Source: Herbaspirillum sp. WKF16
GTDB lineage: Bacteria; Pseudomonadota; Gammaproteobacteria; Burkholderiales; Burkholderiaceae_D
NCBI RefSeq assembly: GCF_028993615.1
Contig: NZ_CP118632.1
Location: 434,001 to 498,000 of the forward strand
DNA length: 64,000 nt
Reading direction: 5' to 3'
The notes beneath the pieces were generated by a model that had not been told where the DNA came from, ran no database searches, and saw only the letters and a program-made list of their open reading frames with translations. The translations under genes were made by a program, and so were the position numbers. This document shows, one piece after another, positions 10,927 to 20,465 of the stretch (its first letter is position 1; each line of letters starts with the position of its first letter).

Positions 10927-11673
10927 TCAGAGGAACATGCCGCTTTGCCGTTCGGCTTCGACCGGGGTGTCGGCCGGCTGGTCCTTCTCGGCGTGGAATT
11001 TCTGGATAGCCTTGACCACTTCGGCCGGATCGTCGATCACCTGCAGCAGGTTCAGGTCCTTGTGCGAGATCATGCCGTCGTCGACCAGGCGCGTCTTGAT
11101 CCAGTCCAGCAGGCCGGCCCAGAACTGGCTGCCCACCAGGATCACCGGCATCAGGCGCGACTTGCCGGTCTGCATCAGGGTCAGCGCCTCGGTCAGCTCG
11201 TCGAGCGTGCCGAAGCCGCCCGGCAGCACCACGTAGGCGTCGGCATACTTGACGAAGGCGACCTTGCGCGCGAAGAAGTGACGGAACGACAGCGAGATGT
11301 CTTGCCAGGCATTGCCGTGCTGCTCATGCGGGAGCTCGATGTTGAGCCCGACCGAAGGCGAGGCGCCGTCGAAGGCGCCCTTGTTGGCCGCCTCCATGAT
11401 GCCGGGGCCGCCGCCGGAGATCACCGCATAGCCGGCGTCGGACAGGCGGCGCGCGATGTCGATGCACAGCGCGTAGTGCGGATCGTCGGGTTTGGTGCGG
11501 GCCGAACCGAAGATCGAAACGGCCGGGCGCAGCTCCGACAGGCGTTCGGTCGATTCGATGAATTCTGCCATAATCGTGAGTACGTGCCAGGACTCGCGCG
11601 CCTTCTTCGCCGTCGCGCGCTCAACGTCGCCCACTTCCCGCAAGCGCGGTACTTTCTTTCCTCTTTGTTCCAT
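10927..11673 (-). CDS. LOG-family (TIGR00730) Rossmann-fold protein, probable nucleotide 5'-monophosphate nucleosidase
   Basis: Cytosolic lysine-decarboxylase-like/LOG protein of 248 residues. The core shows VSIFGSAR near the first beta strand, AVISGGGPGIMEAANKGA, and the diagnostic catalytic motif PGGFGTLDE. LOG proteins hydrolyse nucleoside 5'-monophosphates (cytokinin riboside monophosphates in plants, AMP and relatives for the bacterial PpnN branch); the exact substrate is unknown here. An N-terminal extension of about 50 residues precedes the core. The ATG at 11673 is directly adjacent to the divergent polA ATG at 11674; a TTG six bases further up is an alternative start. If translation instead began at the internal Met before AEFIESTERL, there would be room for a promoter. 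Confidence 0.88.
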   Translation of the reverse strand: MEQRGKKVPRLREVGDVERATAKKARESWHVLTIMAEFIESTERLSELRPAVSIFGSARTKPDDPHYALCIDIARRLSDAGYAVISGGGPGIMEAANKGAFDGASPSVGLNIELPHEQHGNAWQDISLSFRHFFARKVAFVKYADAYVVLPGGFGTLDELTEALTLMQTGKSRLMPVILVGSQFWAGLLDWIKTRLVDDGMISHKDLNLLQVIDDPAEVVKAIQKFHAEKDQPADTPVEAERQSGMFL

Positions 11674-14442
11674 ATGCAAAAAACCTTGTTGTTAGTTGAT
11701 GGTTCCAGTTACCTGTATCGCGCGTTTCATGCCCTGCCCGATATGCGTAACGCGGAAGGTGCGCCAACCGGTGCGCTGTACGGCATCATCAATATGCTGC
11801 GCCGACTGCGTAACGATTATCCCGCAAGTTACGTCGCCTGTGTATTCGACGCCAAGGGCAAGACTTTTCGCGACGACCTCTACGCCGAATACAAGGCCAC
11901 CCGCAAGTCGATGCCGGAAGATCTCGCGCTGCAGGTCGAGCCCATCCACGCCGCGGTGCGCGCGCTGGGCTGGCCGATCCTGATGGTCGAGGGCATCGAG
12001 GCCGACGACGTGATCGGCACGCTGTCGGTGCAGGCCACCGCCGCCGGCCTGGAGACCATCGTCTCCACCGGCGACAAGGACATGGCGCAACTGGTCAACG
12101 AGCACGTCACGCTGGTCAACACGATGAGCAACGAGACCTTGGACATCAAGGGCGTGACCGAAAAATTCGGGGTGCCGCCGGAGCGTATCGTGGACTACCT
12201 GAGCCTGATCGGCGACACCGTCGACAATGTGCCCGGCGTCGAAAAATGCGGACCCAAGACCGCGGTCAAGTGGCTTGCAGCCTACGGCTCGCTGGACGGC
12301 GTGATGGAAAACGCCGCCAAGATCACCGGCGTGGTCGGCGACAACCTGCGCCGTGCGTTGGACTGGCTGCCGCAGGGACGCGTTCTGGTGACCGTCAAGA
12401 CCGACTGCGACCTGTCGGCGCACATGAGCTCCATCCTCGAATCGCTGGCCATGCAAGAGCAGGACAAGGCCGCGCTGAAGGACATTTTCACCCGCTACAA
12501 CTTCCGCACCTGGCTGCGCGAGATCAGCGAAGAGGGCGCCGCCTCCACGCCGCTGGCCGCGGCCGGCCGCGCCGCGCCGGGCGAGCGCGCGCAGGCGGAT
12601 GCGCCCGCGCAGGGCGGCCTGTTCGCGCCGGCGGCGCCGGTCGACTACGAGATGGTGCTGACCGACGAGCAGCTGGACAAATGGATCGCCGCCATCGGCA
12701 CCGCCGAGCTGACCGCGGTCGATACCGAGACCACTTCGCTGGACGCGATGCGCGCCGAGCTGGTCGGCATCTCGCTGTGCTGCGAGCCGGGCCGCGCGGC
12801 CTACATCCCGGTCGGTCACAACTACCAGGACGCGCCGGCCCAGCTGGCGCGCGAACACGTGCTGGCCAGGCTCAAGCCCTGGCTGGAAGACGCCTCCCGG
12901 CCCAAGCTCGGCCAGCACATGAAATACGACAGCCACATCTTCGCCAACTACGGCGTGAAGGTGGCCGGCATCCGGCACGACACGCTGCTGGAGTCCTACG
13001 TGTTCGAGTCGCACCGCACGCACGACATGGACAGCCTGGCCGCGCGCCACCTCGACCGCAAGACCATCAGCTACGCCGAGGTCTGCGGCAAGGGCGCCTC
13101 GCAGATCGGCTTCAACGAAGTGGCGCTCGACCGCGCCACCGAATACGCCGCCGAGGATGCCGACGTCACCCTGGCGCTGCATCGCGCCATGTGGCCGCAG
13201 ATCGAGCACGACGACAAGCTGCGCTTCATCTACGAGAAGATCGAGGTGCCGACCTCGGTGGTGCTGCAGAAGATCGAGCGCAACGGCGTGCTCATCGACA
13301 GCGCCCGCCTGGAGCAGCAGTCGCACGACCTCGGCCGGCGTATGCTGGAGATCGAGCAGCAGGCCTATGAACTGGCGGGCCAGCCGTTCAACCTGAATTC
13401 GCCCAAGCAGCTGGGCGAGATCCTGTTCGGCAAGCTGGAGCTGCCGGTGGTGAAGAAGACCGCCTCCGGCGCGCCTTCCACCGACGAGGAGGTGCTGCAG
13501 AAGCTGGCCGAGGACTATCCGCTGCCCAAGGTGCTGCTGGACTTCCGCGGCCTCTCCAAGCTGAAGTCGACCTACACCGACAAGCTGCCCAAGATGATCG
13601 ACCCGGCCACCGGCCGCGTGCACACCAACTATGCGCAGGCGGTGGCCGTCACCGGCCGCCTGGCCTCCAACGATCCCAACCTGCAAAACATCCCGGTGCG
13701 CACCGCCGAAGGCCGCCGCATCCGCGAAGCCTTCATCGCCCCGGAGGGCAGCGTGATCGTCTCGGCCGACTATTCGCAGATCGAGCTGCGCATCATGGCG
13801 CACATCTCCGAAGACGAGAACATGTTGAAGGCCTTCGCCGACGGCGAGGACATCCACCGCGCCACCGCCGCCGAGATCTTCGGCATCGCGCCCGAGAAGG
13901 TCGAGTCCGAGCAGCGCCGCTACGCCAAGGTGATCAACTTCGGCCTGATCTACGGCATGAGCGCCTTCGGCCTGGCCGGCAACCTGGGCATCGAGCGCTC
14001 GGCCGCGCAGATGTACATCGACAAATACTTCCAGCGCTTCTCGGGCGTGAAGCGCTACATGGACGAGACGCGGATGCAGGCCAAGGCGCGCGGCTACGTC
14101 GAGACCGTGTTCGGCCGCCGCCTGTGGCTGCCCGAGATCAATTCGCCCAATGGCCCGCGCCGCCAGGGCGCCGAGCGCGCGGCGATCAATGCGCCGATGC
14201 AGGGCACCGCCGCCGATCTGATCAAACTGGCAATGATCGCCGTGCAAGACTGGCTGGAGTCGGAAAAGCTGGGCACGCGCATGATCATGCAGGTGCACGA
14301 CGAGCTGGTGTTGGAAGTCCCGCAACAAGAACTGGAGCTGGTGCGTGAAAAGCTGCCGGAACTGATGAAAAATGTTGCGGAGCTGAAAGTTCCCTTGCTT
14401 GCGGAGGTAGGAATCGGTAAGAATTGGGAAGAGGCGCATTAA
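11674..14442 (+). CDS. polA: DNA polymerase I
   Basis: Replication/repair polymerase of 922 residues, close to E. coli PolA. The N-terminal 5'-3' exonuclease domain spans about residues 1-290 (LLLVDGSSYLYRAFHALPD, IEADDVIGTLS, STGDKDMAQLV). A 3'-5' exonuclease domain follows at about 325-510 and keeps the acidic DxE motif (AVDTETTSLDAM), so proofreading appears intact. Then come polymerase motifs A (VSADYSQIELRIMAHISED), B (RRYAKVINFGLIYGMS) and C (QVHDELVLEV). Between the domains is an Ala/Pro-rich linker. The ATG at 11674 starts the conserved N-terminus; there is no obvious Shine-Dalgarno (CTTTCTTTCCTCTTTGTTCC precedes), suggesting weak or leaderless initiation. A longer in-frame extension upstream is antisense to the LOG gene and is rejected. 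Confidence 0.97.
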   Translation: MQKTLLLVDGSSYLYRAFHALPDMRNAEGAPTGALYGIINMLRRLRNDYPASYVACVFDAKGKTFRDDLYAEYKATRKSMPEDLALQVEPIHAAVRALGWPILMVEGIEADDVIGTLSVQATAAGLETIVSTGDKDMAQLVNEHVTLVNTMSNETLDIKGVTEKFGVPPERIVDYLSLIGDTVDNVPGVEKCGPKTAVKWLAAYGSLDGVMENAAKITGVVGDNLRRALDWLPQGRVLVTVKTDCDLSAHMSSILESLAMQEQDKAALKDIFTRYNFRTWLREISEEGAASTPLAAAGRAAPGERAQADAPAQGGLFAPAAPVDYEMVLTDEQLDKWIAAIGTAELTAVDTETTSLDAMRAELVGISLCCEPGRAAYIPVGHNYQDAPAQLAREHVLARLKPWLEDASRPKLGQHMKYDSHIFANYGVKVAGIRHDTLLESYVFESHRTHDMDSLAARHLDRKTISYAEVCGKGASQIGFNEVALDRATEYAAEDADVTLALHRAMWPQIEHDDKLRFIYEKIEVPTSVVLQKIERNGVLIDSARLEQQSHDLGRRMLEIEQQAYELAGQPFNLNSPKQLGEILFGKLELPVVKKTASGAPSTDEEVLQKLAEDYPLPKVLLDFRGLSKLKSTYTDKLPKMIDPATGRVHTNYAQAVAVTGRLASNDPNLQNIPVRTAEGRRIREAFIAPEGSVIVSADYSQIELRIMAHISEDENMLKAFADGEDIHRATAAEIFGIAPEKVESEQRRYAKVINFGLIYGMSAFGLAGNLGIERSAAQMYIDKYFQRFSGVKRYMDETRMQAKARGYVETVFGRRLWLPEINSPNGPRRQGAERAAINAPMQGTAADLIKLAMIAVQDWLESEKLGTRMIMQVHDELVLEVPQQELELVREKLPELMKNVAELKVPLLAEVGIGKNWEEAH

Positions 14443-14795
14443 TTCCGGAAGGCCTCAAGTTACGCTGGAAGTTACGTAATAAAAAGACATTGCCATCCGG
14501 ATAAGCCGGCCCGCGCGACGCACATAGAAAACGAAAGACGCGCTGGCCGGCGCACCGAAAAAAGCTGCAAGCATCAACAACAAGAAAGCAGGAAGACTCC
14601 GCCGCAACCGCCCCAGCACAATCAAGACGGGACGACGGAGAGGGCAGGCCGGACAGGGACGTCCGGCACGGGCAGGAGGCTGCGGCGGGAACGCCGGCAG
14701 GGGACATCGCACCAATCGCACATGCCGCGCAGCCGCGCGCGTGCTCCCCCGCCAATCGACCAACGCCTCCGGTGATGACACTAGGAGGAGACGTG
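14443..14795 (+). other. 353-bp gap between polA and a chemoreceptor gene
   Basis: No gene is recognised. Near polA the sequence is A-rich (AATAAAAAGAC) without a convincing GC hairpin plus U-run. A small 7-bp stem (14648-14654 with 14661-14667) lies in the middle. The last bases contain an excellent AGGAGGAG ribosome site (14783-14790) for the chemoreceptor. The promoter should be here, but I could not identify sigma-70 or sigma-28 hexamers with confidence. Confidence 0.6.
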
Positions 14796-16472
14796 ATGAA
14801 GTCAGGGATGAAAGTGGGCGCGCGCCTGGGACTCGGGTTCGCATGGGTGGTGCTGCTGATGGTGATGGTGACCGCGTTCGGCATCTATAACATGCACCAG
14901 GTGCAGGCGCGTTTCACCAACGTGGTCGAGATCAAGAATCCCGAAGGCGCGCTGGTCAAGGACATGATGGATACGGTTGCCGAGCGCTCCATCTCGCTGC
15001 GCAACCTGATGCTGCCGGCGGCGCCCGAGGACGTGGATATCGAGGCGCAATACATCGACGCCCAGACGCTCAAGTACAAGATGTCGGCGCAGAAGCTGCA
15101 GCAGCTGTTCGCCGAATCGGAAGGCACCACCGACGAAGAGAAGGCGGCGCTGCCCAAGATCAAGGCGCAGGCCGACAATGCCGAGAAGCTGATCACCCAG
15201 GCGGTGGAATTCGGCCAGCGTCGCGAGGCCTATGAGCTGGCGCAATTCCTCAAGGACCAGTACCTGCCGGTGCAGAAGACCTGGCAGGTCGAGCTCAAGT
15301 CGCTGGCCGTGCTGGAAGACAAGCTCAACAAGGAAGCCGCCGCCGCCAGCGCCGTCGCCTATGCGCAGGCGCGGCTGCTGATGCTGGTCACCAGCGCGGT
15401 GGGCGTGATCACCGCGATCCTGGCCGCGGTCTGGCTCACGCGCCACCTGCTCAGGAAGCTGGGCGGCGAACCCGACTACGCGGTGAAGATCGCCGGCCAG
15501 ATCGCCGAGGGCGACCTGGCCGTGGTCATCAACACCCGTCCCGGCGACCGCGACAGCCTGCTGGTGGCGATGAAGGCCATGCGCGACAAGCTGGCCGCCA
15601 TCGTGGCCGAGGTGCGCAGCGGTTCCGAGACCATCACCACCGCCTCCTCCGAGATCGCGCGCGGCAACCTCGACCTGTCCTCGCGCACCGAGCAGCAGGC
15701 CGGCGCGCTGGAAGAGACCGCCTCCTCGATGGAACAGCTCAACTCCACCGTCAAGCAGAACGCCGAGAACGCCCACCAGGCCAACGACCTGGCGCTGGCC
15801 GCCTCCGACGTCGCGGTGCAGGGCGGCTCCATCGTCTCGCAGGTGGTGGAGACCATGCAGTCGATCAACGCCTCCTCGCAGAAGGTGGCCGACATCGTCA
15901 GCGTGATCGACGGCATCGCCTTCCAGACCAACATCCTGGCCTTGAACGCCGCGGTGGAAGCGGCGCGCGCCGGCGAGCAGGGCCGCGGCTTCGCCGTGGT
16001 GGCGTCGGAGGTGCGTTCGCTGGCGCAGCGCTCGGCCTCGGCCGCCAAGGAAATCAAGATCCTGATCGGCGACTCGGTGGGCAAGGTCGAGAACGGCAGC
16101 AAGCTGGTGGAGCAGGCCGGCAGCACCATGACCGACATCGTCACCAGCATCAAGCGCGTGACCGACGTGATGACCGAGATTACCCACGCCAACCGCGAGC
16201 AGAGCAGCGGCATCGAGCAGGTCAACGAAGCGATCATCCAGATCGACGACATGACCCAGCAGAACGCCGCGCTGGTGGAGCAGGCCGCCGCCGCCGCGCG
16301 TTCGCTGCAGGAGCAGGCCTCCGGCCTGCAGCAACTGGTCAGCGTGTTCCGGCTGGACGCGTCGCAGGCGCTGGCGGCGCCGGCCTATGCGGCGCAGGAC
16401 GAGCGCACCATCGACGTCACGCCGGCCGCGCCCGGGCTGCCGGCCGGCAACGTGCTGGCGGTGCAGGGCTGA
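14796..16472 (+). CDS. Methyl-accepting chemotaxis protein (Tar/Tsr topology, 4HB sensor)
   Basis: Transmembrane chemoreceptor of 558 residues. TM1 covers about residues 10-32, followed by a periplasmic helical domain of about 160 residues resembling the four-helix-bundle MCP sensor ([28 protein letters not shown]). TM2 is at about 195-220, HAMP at about 220-275, and a signalling domain carries the conserved tip ([20 protein letters not shown]) near residue 390. The ligand is not predictable. The start was chosen at ATG 14796 for AGGAGGAG 6 bases upstream; GTG and ATG codons further up in frame lack this. A terminator follows at 16599. Confidence 0.93.
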   Translation: MKSGMKVGARLGLGFAWVVLLMVMVTAFGIYNMHQVQARFTNVVEIKNPEGALVKDMMDTVAERSISLRNLMLPAAPEDVDIEAQYIDAQTLKYKMSAQKLQQLFAESEGTTDEEKAALPKIKAQADNAEKLITQAVEFGQRREAYELAQFLKDQYLPVQKTWQVELKSLAVLEDKLNKEAAAASAVAYAQARLLMLVTSAVGVITAILAAVWLTRHLLRKLGGEPDYAVKIAGQIAEGDLAVVINTRPGDRDSLLVAMKAMRDKLAAIVAEVRSGSETITTASSEIARGNLDLSSRTEQQAGALEETASSMEQLNSTVKQNAENAHQANDLALAASDVAVQGGSIVSQVVETMQSINASSQKVADIVSVIDGIAFQTNILALNAAVEAARAGEQGRGFAVVASEVRSLAQRSASAAKEIKILIGDSVGKVENGSKLVEQAGSTMTDIVTSIKRVTDVMTEITHANREQSSGIEQVNEAIIQIDDMTQQNAALVEQAAAAARSLQEQASGLQQLVSVFRLDASQALAAPAYAAQDERTIDVTPAAPGLPAGNVLAVQG

Positions 16473-16773
16473 ATCGTCCACTGCGCGCCCACCGCGGGCC
16501 CGTTTCATACGCGAGTCGCGGTTTGCGGTTAGTATCCGGCTTGGAGTGCAAGCCGGCCAGTGGAAACGCGAGGGTGCAGCCCTTGTCTTTCCTGTCGAAG
16601 CGGCCTGCATGCGGGCCGCTTTTTCATTGGCGCGGCCGCATGCGCCAGCGCCGCCAGCCAGCATTTCCTGTATTTCCGCTTCTTCAGCAGTGACCGATTC
16701 AGCAGTGACCCAGCGCATGCCGCGCCGCGCGGCTGCGACAACAATGCAACCAGCCTGAACCACGGAGAACCCG
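16473..16773 (+). other. 301-bp gap after the chemoreceptor, with two hairpins
   Basis: No gene is recognised. An 8-bp perfect stem (CCGGCTTG 16536-16543 with CAAGCCGG 16549-16556, loop GAGTG) has no U-run. It is followed by the intrinsic terminator at 16599. The remaining 150 bp up to the dienelactone hydrolase gene must hold its promoter, which I could not assign. Confidence 0.6.
16599..16624 (+). terminator. Rho-independent terminator after the chemoreceptor gene
   Basis: AGCGGCC (16599-16605) pairs with GGCCGCT (16614-16620) around an 8-base loop and runs into TTTTT. It is on the same strand as the chemoreceptor gene that ends 127 bp earlier. Confidence 0.85.
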
Positions 16774-17658
16774 ATGAACGACTTCCGCAAAGACCTCGAC
16801 AGCCTGCTCGGCCAGTCCGCCCTGTCCGCCGCGCCGGACCGCCGCACCTTCCTCAAGACCGCGCTGGGCACGGGCTTTGCCGCCGCCGTGCTGCCGGTGT
16901 GCGCGCAGACCATGATCAAGACCGACACCAACGGCCTGACCGCCGGCGAGGTCGCCATCACCGTCAACGGCCAGCGCGTGCCGGCTTACCGCGCGCAACC
17001 CGAGGGCAAGACCAACCTGCCGGTGATCATCGTGGTCTCGGAGATCTTCGGCGTGCACGAGCACATCGCCGATATCGCGCGCCGTTTCGCCAAGCTGGGC
17101 TACCTGGCCATCGCGCCGGACTTCTTCGTGCGCCAGGGCAATCCGATGGCCTACACCTCGATTGCCGAGCTGCAGAAGGAGATCATCTCCAAGGTGCCCG
17201 ACGAGCAAGTCATGGGCGACATCGACGCCTACGTGAAATGGGCCGGCGAGAACGGCGGCGACACCAGTCGCCTGGGCATCAACGGCTTCTGCTGGGGCGG
17301 CCGCGTGGTGTGGCTCTATAGCGCGCACAACCCCAAGGTCAAGGCCGGCGCCGCCTGGTACGGCCGCATCGTCGGCGACAAGAGCGCGCTGTTCCCGCAG
17401 AACCCGATCGATGTGGCGCCGTCGCTGAAGGTGCCGGTGATCGGCCTGTACGGCGGCAAAGACCAGGGCATCCCGGTGGCCACCGTGGAGCAGATGAAGG
17501 AAGCGCTGCAAAAGGCCGGCAACAAGTCGGAGTTCCACGTCTACCCCAATTCCGGCCACGCCTTCAACGCCGACTACCGCCCGAGCTATGTCGAGGCCGA
17601 CGCCAAGGATGCCTGGGTGCAGGTGGTGGCGTGGTTCAAGGGCCATGGCGTGATCTGA
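16774..17658 (+). CDS. Dienelactone hydrolase family protein with Tat signal
   Basis: Alpha/beta hydrolase of 294 residues. The N-terminus carries a twin-arginine motif (DRRTFLK, Arg23-Arg24) followed by a moderately hydrophobic stretch ending VLPVCAQT, so export by the Tat system is predicted. The hydrolase core shows the DLH pattern: IFGVHEHIADIARRFAKLGY, the nucleophile elbow GFCWGGR with cysteine as nucleophile, the acid in YGGKDQGIPV and the histidine in NSGHAFNADYRP. DLH enzymes open lactone rings such as dienelactone, but many homologues act on other esters, and the substrate here is unknown. It is flanked by a terminator upstream and a hairpin downstream, so it is probably monocistronic. 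Confidence 0.88.
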   Translation: MNDFRKDLDSLLGQSALSAAPDRRTFLKTALGTGFAAAVLPVCAQTMIKTDTNGLTAGEVAITVNGQRVPAYRAQPEGKTNLPVIIVVSEIFGVHEHIADIARRFAKLGYLAIAPDFFVRQGNPMAYTSIAELQKEIISKVPDEQVMGDIDAYVKWAGENGGDTSRLGINGFCWGGRVVWLYSAHNPKVKAGAAWYGRIVGDKSALFPQNPIDVAPSLKVPVIGLYGGKDQGIPVATVEQMKEALQKAGNKSEFHVYPNSGHAFNADYRPSYVEADAKDAWVQVVAWFKGHGVI

Positions 17659-17668
17659 ACGGCAAGAT

Positions 17669-17704
17669 GCGGCCTGGGATTTCCGCGAGGAAAGTTCAGG
17701 CCGC
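17669..17704. repeat. Long hairpin with GCGA tetraloop after the DLH gene
   Basis: GCGGCCT (17669-17675) pairs with AGGCCGC (17698-17704). An inner TTTCC/GGAAA stem is closed by a GCGA (GNRA) tetraloop, with a small internal mismatch between the two stems. It begins 11 bp after the DLH stop. No U-run follows, so it may be an mRNA-end stabiliser or a factor-assisted terminator. Confidence 0.55.
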
Positions 17705-17768
17705 GCGCGCCGCTACCCGCCCGTCCCGCTTTTACCCGCGCCGGGCATGGGGGCGCGGCCAAAACTGC

Positions 17769-17774
17769 TAAAAT
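17769..17774 (+). promoter_or_regulatory. Possible -10 hexamer of yqgE
   Basis: TAAAAT ends 6 bases before the ATG at 17781. No good -35 is visible 16-18 bases upstream. If used, transcription would begin at or next to the start codon, giving a leaderless message. Confidence 0.3.
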
Positions 17775-17780
17775 GTCGGG

Positions 17781-18542
17781 ATGATCAAGAGACGTAATTC
17801 TCCCTTCAGCCTGTCAGCCGAGGATATCGACGAGTCCGCGGATTCCTTTGGCGCTTTCGATCCTTTCCGCATTGCCCAGTCCCGCCGCAAGGCGGCCGCC
17901 GCCGAATCCGGCGAAGACCCGGCCGGCGACGGCGCGGCCGACGAGGAAGACCGCCCGCCGCTGGAGCTGGACCTGACCAATCATTTCCTGATCGCCATGC
18001 CGTCCATGCTGGATCCGATCTTCGGCGGCACCGTGGTCTACCTGTGCGAACACAACCATAACGGCGCGCTCGGCGTGGTCATCAACAAGCCCACCGACAT
18101 GAGCATGGACGTGCTGTTCGACCGCATCAACCTCAAGCTCGACATCAAGCCCGATACCCCCGACGCCATGCCCGAGGTCTACCGCCGCCCGGTGATGTTC
18201 GGCGGCCCGGTGCAGGTCGAGCGCGGCTTCGTGCTGCATTCGAGCTCCGACAAGTACTCCTCCACGCTGCAGGTGACCGACGAGATCGCCCTGACCACCT
18301 CCAAGGACGTGCTGGAGGCCGTGGCCACCGGCAACGGCCCGCAGCGCGTGCTGGTCACGCTGGGCTGCTCGGGCTGGAGCGCCGGCCAGCTGGAAGGCGA
18401 ACTCGGCCGCAACGGCTGGCTGACGGTGAAGGCCGACCCGGCCATCATCTTCGAGCTGCCGGTGGAGCAACGATTCACCGCGGCGCTGGCCTTGCTGGGC
18501 ATCGACCCGGTGATGCTGTCCGGCGACGCCGGCCGCGCCTGA
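17781..18542 (+). CDS. YqgE/AlgH family protein
   Basis: Protein of 253 residues. The family core begins near residue 60 with LTNHFLIAMPSMLDPIFGGTVVYLCEHN and includes GALGVVINKPTDM, FGGPVQVERGFVLH and a C-terminal GCSGWSAGQLEGELGRNGWL. The first 60 residues are an acidic, low-complexity extension rich in Ala, Glu and Asp, longer than in E. coli YqgE. The biochemical role is unresolved; the family is linked to ruvX (yqgF), which follows here 7 bp later, a widely conserved pairing. Confidence 0.93.
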   Translation: MIKRRNSPFSLSAEDIDESADSFGAFDPFRIAQSRRKAAAAESGEDPAGDGAADEEDRPPLELDLTNHFLIAMPSMLDPIFGGTVVYLCEHNHNGALGVVINKPTDMSMDVLFDRINLKLDIKPDTPDAMPEVYRRPVMFGGPVQVERGFVLHSSSDKYSSTLQVTDEIALTTSKDVLEAVATGNGPQRVLVTLGCSGWSAGQLEGELGRNGWLTVKADPAIIFELPVEQRFTAALALLGIDPVMLSGDAGRA

Positions 18543-18549
18543 GGTCGCC

Positions 18550-18936
18550 GTGGAAACCGTACTGGCCTTCGACTTCGGTTTGAAGCGCATCGGCGTGGCC
18601 GTAGGCAACACCGGCCTCAGGCAGGCGCAGCCGCTGGCGGTGATCGGCGAGCCCACCAACGACGGCAAGTTCGCCGCGGTGGGCCGGCTCATTGCCGAGT
18701 GGCAGCCCAAGCGCTGCGTGGTCGGCCTGCCGCTGCATCCTGACGGCGCCGAGCACGAGATGAGCGTGCGCTGCCGGCGCTTCGCCAACCAATTGCATGG
18801 CCGCTATGGCGTCGAGGTGACGCTGGTCGACGAGCGTTATTCGTCGGCCGTGATCGCGCAGCAGCGCGGCGAGCAGATCGACGACCAGGCGGCCGCCATC
18901 ATTTTGCAGCAATACTTCGACGACGCACATCCATGA
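18550..18936 (+). CDS. ruvX: RuvX/YqgF-family putative pre-16S rRNA nuclease / Holliday junction resolvase
   Basis: RNase H-fold nuclease of 128 residues, normal for YqgF/RuvX. Key segments are LAFDFGLKRIGVAVG with the first catalytic Asp, VVGLPLHPDGAEHEMS, and LVDERYSSAVI with a second acidic residue. The last catalytic Asp lies in QIDDQAAAIILQQY. It uses a GTG start at 18550, 8 bases after the yqgE stop. Its stop overlaps the pyrR start by 4 bases (ATGA), so translation is coupled from yqgE into the pyr genes. Confidence 0.94.
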   Translation: METVLAFDFGLKRIGVAVGNTGLRQAQPLAVIGEPTNDGKFAAVGRLIAEWQPKRCVVGLPLHPDGAEHEMSVRCRRFANQLHGRYGVEVTLVDERYSSAVIAQQRGEQIDDQAAAIILQQYFDDAHP

Positions 18937-19445
18937 GCACAACACCTTCCCAGCTTGACGCGGAAGCGCTGTACCAAGCGCTGGCGCAACAGATCAAAGC
19001 GGGCCTGCAGGGCGCCTCCGACGTGGCGCTGGTGGGCATCCATTCCGGCGGCGCCTGGCTGGCCGAGCGCCTGGCCGACGAATTGAAGCTGGGCGAGCGC
19101 CTGGGCTTCATCGACGTCTCGTTCTACCGCGACGATTTTTCCGAGAAGGGCCTGCGTTCGGACGTCAAGCCCAGCCAGATCCCGTTCGACGTCGAAGGCG
19201 CCACCATCGTGCTGATCGACGACGTGCTCTACACCGGTCGCACCACCCGCGCGGCGATCAACGAGCTGTTCGACTACGGCCGCCCGGCGCGCGTGCTGCT
19301 GGCCGCGCTGGTCGACCGCGGCGGGCGCGAGCTGCCGATCGCCGCCGACTTCCTGGCCCGGACGGTCACGCTCTCCAAACAAGAAAACCTGCAACTGCAA
19401 CGCGCCGACGACGGCCGATTCTCCCTGACGGTGGTCCATGCTTAA
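18933..19445 (+). CDS. pyrR: PyrR: pyrimidine operon regulator / uracil phosphoribosyltransferase
   Basis: PRTase-fold protein of 170 residues with the PRPP-binding motif [20 protein letters not shown], and [15 protein letters not shown] near the N-terminus. In Gram-positive bacteria PyrR binds pyr mRNA for attenuation; in proteobacteria next to pyrB its regulatory role is less clear and it may act mainly as a UPRTase. It overlaps ruvX by 4 and pyrB by 8 bases, so there is no leader between pyrR and pyrB for a classical attenuator. Any RNA target would lie elsewhere. Confidence 0.93.
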   Translation: MSTTPSQLDAEALYQALAQQIKAGLQGASDVALVGIHSGGAWLAERLADELKLGERLGFIDVSFYRDDFSEKGLRSDVKPSQIPFDVEGATIVLIDDVLYTGRTTRAAINELFDYGRPARVLLAALVDRGGRELPIAADFLARTVTLSKQENLQLQRADDGRFSLTVVHA

Positions 19446-20397
19446 TCCACAACTGAACAAAAACGGCGAACTGCAACACCTGCTGACCATCGAGGGTCTG
19501 CCCAAGTCCATCCTGAACCACATCCTCGACACCGCGTCGTCCTTCGTCAGCATCGGCGACCGCGAGGTGAAGAAGGTGCCGCTGATGCGCGGCAAGAGCG
19601 TGTTCAACCTGTTCTTCGAGAACTCCACGCGCACCCGCACCACCTTCGAGATCGCCTCCAAGCGCCTGTCGGCCGACGTGATCAACCTCAACATCCAGGC
19701 CTCCAGCGCCAGCAAGGGCGAGTCGCTGCTCGACACCATCGACAACCTGGCGGCGATGCACGCCGACATGTTCGTGGTGCGCCACGCGCAGTCGGGCGCG
19801 CCGTTCCTGATCGCCAAGCACCTGATCGACACGAAGCAGTCGCACGTCCACGTGGTCAACGCCGGCGACGGCCGCCACGCGCACCCGACCCAGGGCCTGC
19901 TGGACATGTACACCATCCGCCACTACAAGAAGGACTTCACCAACCTGCGCGTGGCCATCGTGGGCGACATCCTGCACAGCCGCGTGGCGCGTTCGGACAT
20001 CCACGCGCTGACCACCCTGGGCGTGCCCGAAGTGCGCGCCATCGGCCCGCGCACGTTGTTGCCGGGCGGCCTGGAGCAGATGGGCGTGCGCGTGTTCCAC
20101 AACATGGAAGAAGGCTTGAAGGACGTCGACGTCATCATCATGCTGCGCCTGCAGAACGAGCGCATGAGCGGCGCCCTGCTGCCCTCGGCGCAGGAGTTCT
20201 TCAAGAGCTACGGCCTTACGCCCGAGCGCCTGGCGCTGGCCAAGCCGGACGCCATCGTGATGCACCCCGGCCCGATGAACCGCGGCGTTGAAATCGACTC
20301 GGCCGTGGCCGACGGCGCGCAGGCGGTGATCCTGCCGCAGGTGACCTTCGGCATCGCGGTGCGCATGGCTGTGATGAGCATCGTGGCCGGCAACTGA
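19438..20397 (+). CDS. pyrB: Aspartate carbamoyltransferase catalytic subunit
   Basis: Catalyses carbamoyl phosphate plus aspartate to carbamoyl aspartate, the first committed step of UMP synthesis; 319 residues. The carbamoyl-phosphate motif is [18 protein letters not shown], followed by [22 protein letters not shown] and [12 protein letters not shown]. The ATG overlaps the end of pyrR. The downstream gene encodes a dihydroorotase-like protein without active-site ligands, the arrangement of class A ATCases (600-kDa dodecamers of PyrB and inactive PyrC') described in Pseudomonas. No pyrI regulatory subunit gene is present. Confidence 0.97.
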   Translation: MLNPQLNKNGELQHLLTIEGLPKSILNHILDTASSFVSIGDREVKKVPLMRGKSVFNLFFENSTRTRTTFEIASKRLSADVINLNIQASSASKGESLLDTIDNLAAMHADMFVVRHAQSGAPFLIAKHLIDTKQSHVHVVNAGDGRHAHPTQGLLDMYTIRHYKKDFTNLRVAIVGDILHSRVARSDIHALTTLGVPEVRAIGPRTLLPGGLEQMGVRVFHNMEEGLKDVDVIIMLRLQNERMSGALLPSAQEFFKSYGLTPERLALAKPDAIVMHPGPMNRGVEIDSAVADGAQAVILPQVTFGIAVRMAVMSIVAGN

Positions 20398-20465
20398 GGC
20401 TGGAAAGAGCAAGCAGCGCGCACGCAAGCGGCGTTTTGACGACTCGTTAAGAAGATACTGAACTG

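Noticed and set aside
10849-11673. N-terminal extension of polA reaching back to 10849
   Set aside because: It lies entirely antisense to the LOG-family gene and the conserved PolA N-terminus begins at 11674.
11692-14439. A very long open frame antisense to polA (over 900 codons), and similar ones antisense to the pyr genes and mtlD
   Set aside because: Their products are low-complexity His/Arg/Ala/Gln-rich sequences typical of the antisense frames of GC-rich genes, with no family motif.
19430-19450. PyrR attenuator between pyrR and pyrB
   Set aside because: The two genes overlap by 8 bases, leaving no leader in which an antiterminator could form.
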